The notes under the pieces: model-generated
What the model saw: the letters and a program-made list of their open reading frames with translations, nothing else
Told to the model about the DNA's origin: nothing
The model's database searches: none
Shown: piece by piece, positions 62,872-64,000 of the stretch
How positions within the stretch are numbered: position 1 is the stretch's first letter
Layout of the letters: every line of letters begins with the position of its first letter
Program-made: the position numbers and the translations under genes
Source: Rhizobium rhizogenes
GTDB taxonomy: Bacteria; Pseudomonadota; Alphaproteobacteria; Rhizobiales; Rhizobiaceae
Direction of reading: 5' to 3'
Length of the DNA stretch: 64,000 nucleotides
Assembly (NCBI RefSeq): GCF_002005205.3
Contig: NZ_CP019701.2
Span: 310,001 to 374,000, forward strand

Positions 62872-64000
62872 ATGTCCTCAGAAATAGATTCTTCCAAACT
62901 TCTCGATCGCGCCAGCGAACTTGTCGATCTTGCCCGTGCCGCCGGCGCGGATGAGGCGGATGCCGTTGTCGTGCGCTCCCGCTCGCAATCGGTCGGTGTG
63001 CGGCTTGGCAAGGTGGAAAGCACCGAATCTTCCGAAAGCGACGATTTTTCCCTGCGCGTCTTCGTTGGCCGCCGGGTGGCGAGCGTTTCCGCCAATCCGG
63101 GCTTTGATCTGAAGACGCTGGCCGAACGGGCGGTGGCCATGGCGAAGGTCTCGCCGGAAGATCCCTTTGCCTGCCTTGCGGACAAGGAACGGCTGGCGAC
63201 ATCCTATGACGATCTCCAGCTTTTCGACGCGACGGAAGTGTCAGCCGATCAGCTGCGCGAGGCTGCCCTTGCTTCGGAAGAGGCGGCACTCGGCGTCACG
63301 GGCGTCAGCAATTCCTCGGGCGCTGGCGCATCGAGCGGCATGGGCGGCCTCGTGCTTGCCACATCGCACGGTTTTTCCGGCAGTTATATGGGCAGCCGCT
63401 TCAGCCGTTCCGTCAGCGTGATCGCCGGCGAAGGCACGAAGATGGAGCGCGACTACGATTTCGACAGCCGGCTTTATTATGCCGATCTGGACGCCGCCGA
63501 GGAGATTGGCCGCCGCGCCGGTGAAAAAGTGGTGCGGCGCGTCGGCCCGCGTCAGGTCGATACCGGCAGCGATATCACCGTGGTTTTCGATCCGCGCATC
63601 GCCCGCGGCTTTGTCGGTGCGATTGCCGGCGCCATCAACGGCGCGTCGGTTGCCCGCAAGACCAGCTTCCTGCGCGATAAAATGGGCCAGCAGGTTCTGA
63701 AAAAGGGCCTTTACCTTACGGATGATCCGCAGATCGTGCGTGGCCCGTCCTCGCGTCCCTTCGATGGCGAGGGTGTCCGGGGCGAGAAGATGGTAATGAT
63801 CGAGGACGGAGTGCTGAAGCACTGGTTCCTTTCCACCTCGGCGGCGCGGGAACTCGGCCTTGAAACCAACGGGCGCGGCGTGCGCGGCGGCACCTCGGTT
63901 TCGCCGGCCTCCACCAATCTGGCGCTGGAGCCGGGGGATATTTCGCCAGAGGACTTGCTGCGGCAGGTCGGAACCGGCTTTTACGTCACCGAGCTGATCG
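62872..64000 (+). CDS. pmbA: TldE/PmbA family metalloprotease component, 5' part
   Basis: The gene is cut by the window end after about 376 codons; no stop is reached. It matches the PmbA/TldE family, partner of TldD in the heterodimeric protease that matures modified peptides and degrades CcdA. Visible blocks are an N-terminal domain with AAGADEADAVVVRSRSQSVG and GRRVASVSANP. The C-terminal beta domain has DPRIARGFVGAIAGAINGAS, KKGLYLTDDPQIVRGPSSRP and NGRGVRGGTSVSPASTNLAL. The zinc-binding HEXXH of TldD is absent in the part seen, consistent with TldE. Start is ATG at 62872 (AAAGG upstream) or 62857. It is divergent from the antiporter gene, 116 bp apart. Confidence 0.9.
   Translation, partial: MSSEIDSSKLLDRASELVDLARAAGADEADAVVVRSRSQSVGVRLGKVESTESSESDDFSLRVFVGRRVASVSANPGFDLKTLAERAVAMAKVSPEDPFACLADKERLATSYDDLQLFDATEVSADQLREAALASEEAALGVTGVSNSSGAGASSGMGGLVLATSHGFSGSYMGSRFSRSVSVIAGEGTKMERDYDFDSRLYYADLDAAEEIGRRAGEKVVRRVGPRQVDTGSDITVVFDPRIARGFVGAIAGAINGASVARKTSFLRDKMGQQVLKKGLYLTDDPQIVRGPSSRPFDGEGVRGEKMVMIEDGVLKHWFLSTSAARELGLETNGRGVRGGTSVSPASTNLALEPGDISPEDLLRQVGTGFYVTELI

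Overview
The window looks like chromosomal DNA of a Rhizobiaceae alphaproteobacterium, most probably an Agrobacterium tumefaciens-complex circular chromosome. The evidence is high-GC housekeeping genes with rhizobial-type products (two-subunit glycyl-tRNA synthetase, short-form HisG with HisZ, plant-type GshA, groESL preceded by a CIRCE element), a gene pair matching the mannosylfructose pathway described in A. tumefaciens, and several families of short palindromic intergenic repeats typical of rhizobia. No tRNA, rRNA, CRISPR array, prophage or insertion sequence was recognised. All names rest on reading motifs by eye; no database search was run.

Layout. 0-5 kb: a DUF2207 membrane protein, glyS, a palindromic repeat and a DUF523 gene. 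5-9.2 kb (minus): a chemoreceptor, a small exported protein and purD. 9.3-15.2 kb (plus): tex, a cyclopropane-fatty-acid-synthase homologue, a MipA/OmpV porin-like protein and ubiA. 15.3-20.2 kb: a DUF6101 gene, a large six-repeat DUF1217 protein, and a LysR regulator facing a DUF1127 gene. 20.4-24.9 kb (minus): a run in which pit, rsmE and gshA are closely spaced, with a Nudix gene upstream. 25-28 kb (minus): a GntR regulator, mannosylfructose-phosphate synthase and its phosphatase. 28.3-34.9 kb: a DUF3422 protein, a LysR regulator and glcDEF for glycolate oxidation. 35-40.2 kb: an outer-membrane barrel, an L,D-transpeptidase, tag, a small exported protein, and a divergent YeiH/LysR pair. 40.4-42.5 kb (minus): a His/Met/Cys-rich exported pair, then an antitoxin-toxin-unknown gene run. 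42.7-46.4 kb (plus): hisS, a VOC-fold gene, hisZ and hisG. 46.5-50.4 kb (minus): a DoxX protein, a small PAS-like protein, a 121-bp tandem repeat and groEL/groES. 50.7-60.8 kb: a HAD hydrolase, ribF, ileS, a lipoprotein, tadA, a pseudouridine synthase with a long charged tail, rsmD and a patatin-like lipase. 60.9-64 kb: a KefB-type antiporter and the start of a PmbA/TldE gene that runs off the end.

The genes mostly serve translation (glyS, hisS, ileS, rsmE, rsmD, tadA, rluB-like), biosynthesis (purD, hisZG, ubiA, ribF, gshA), envelope upkeep and stress (groESL, osmolyte synthesis, cation and phosphate transport). The most unusual structure is at the 3' side of groEL. The end of that gene and its intrinsic terminator have been copied into an array with a period of exactly 121 bp, giving four terminators in series. 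Other points of interest are a six-fold repeat protein, a palindromic repeat lodged inside the glc operon, a candidate small RNA near 35.8-36.0 kb, and a three-gene run made of an antitoxin, a RelE toxin and a methyltransferase-like protein.
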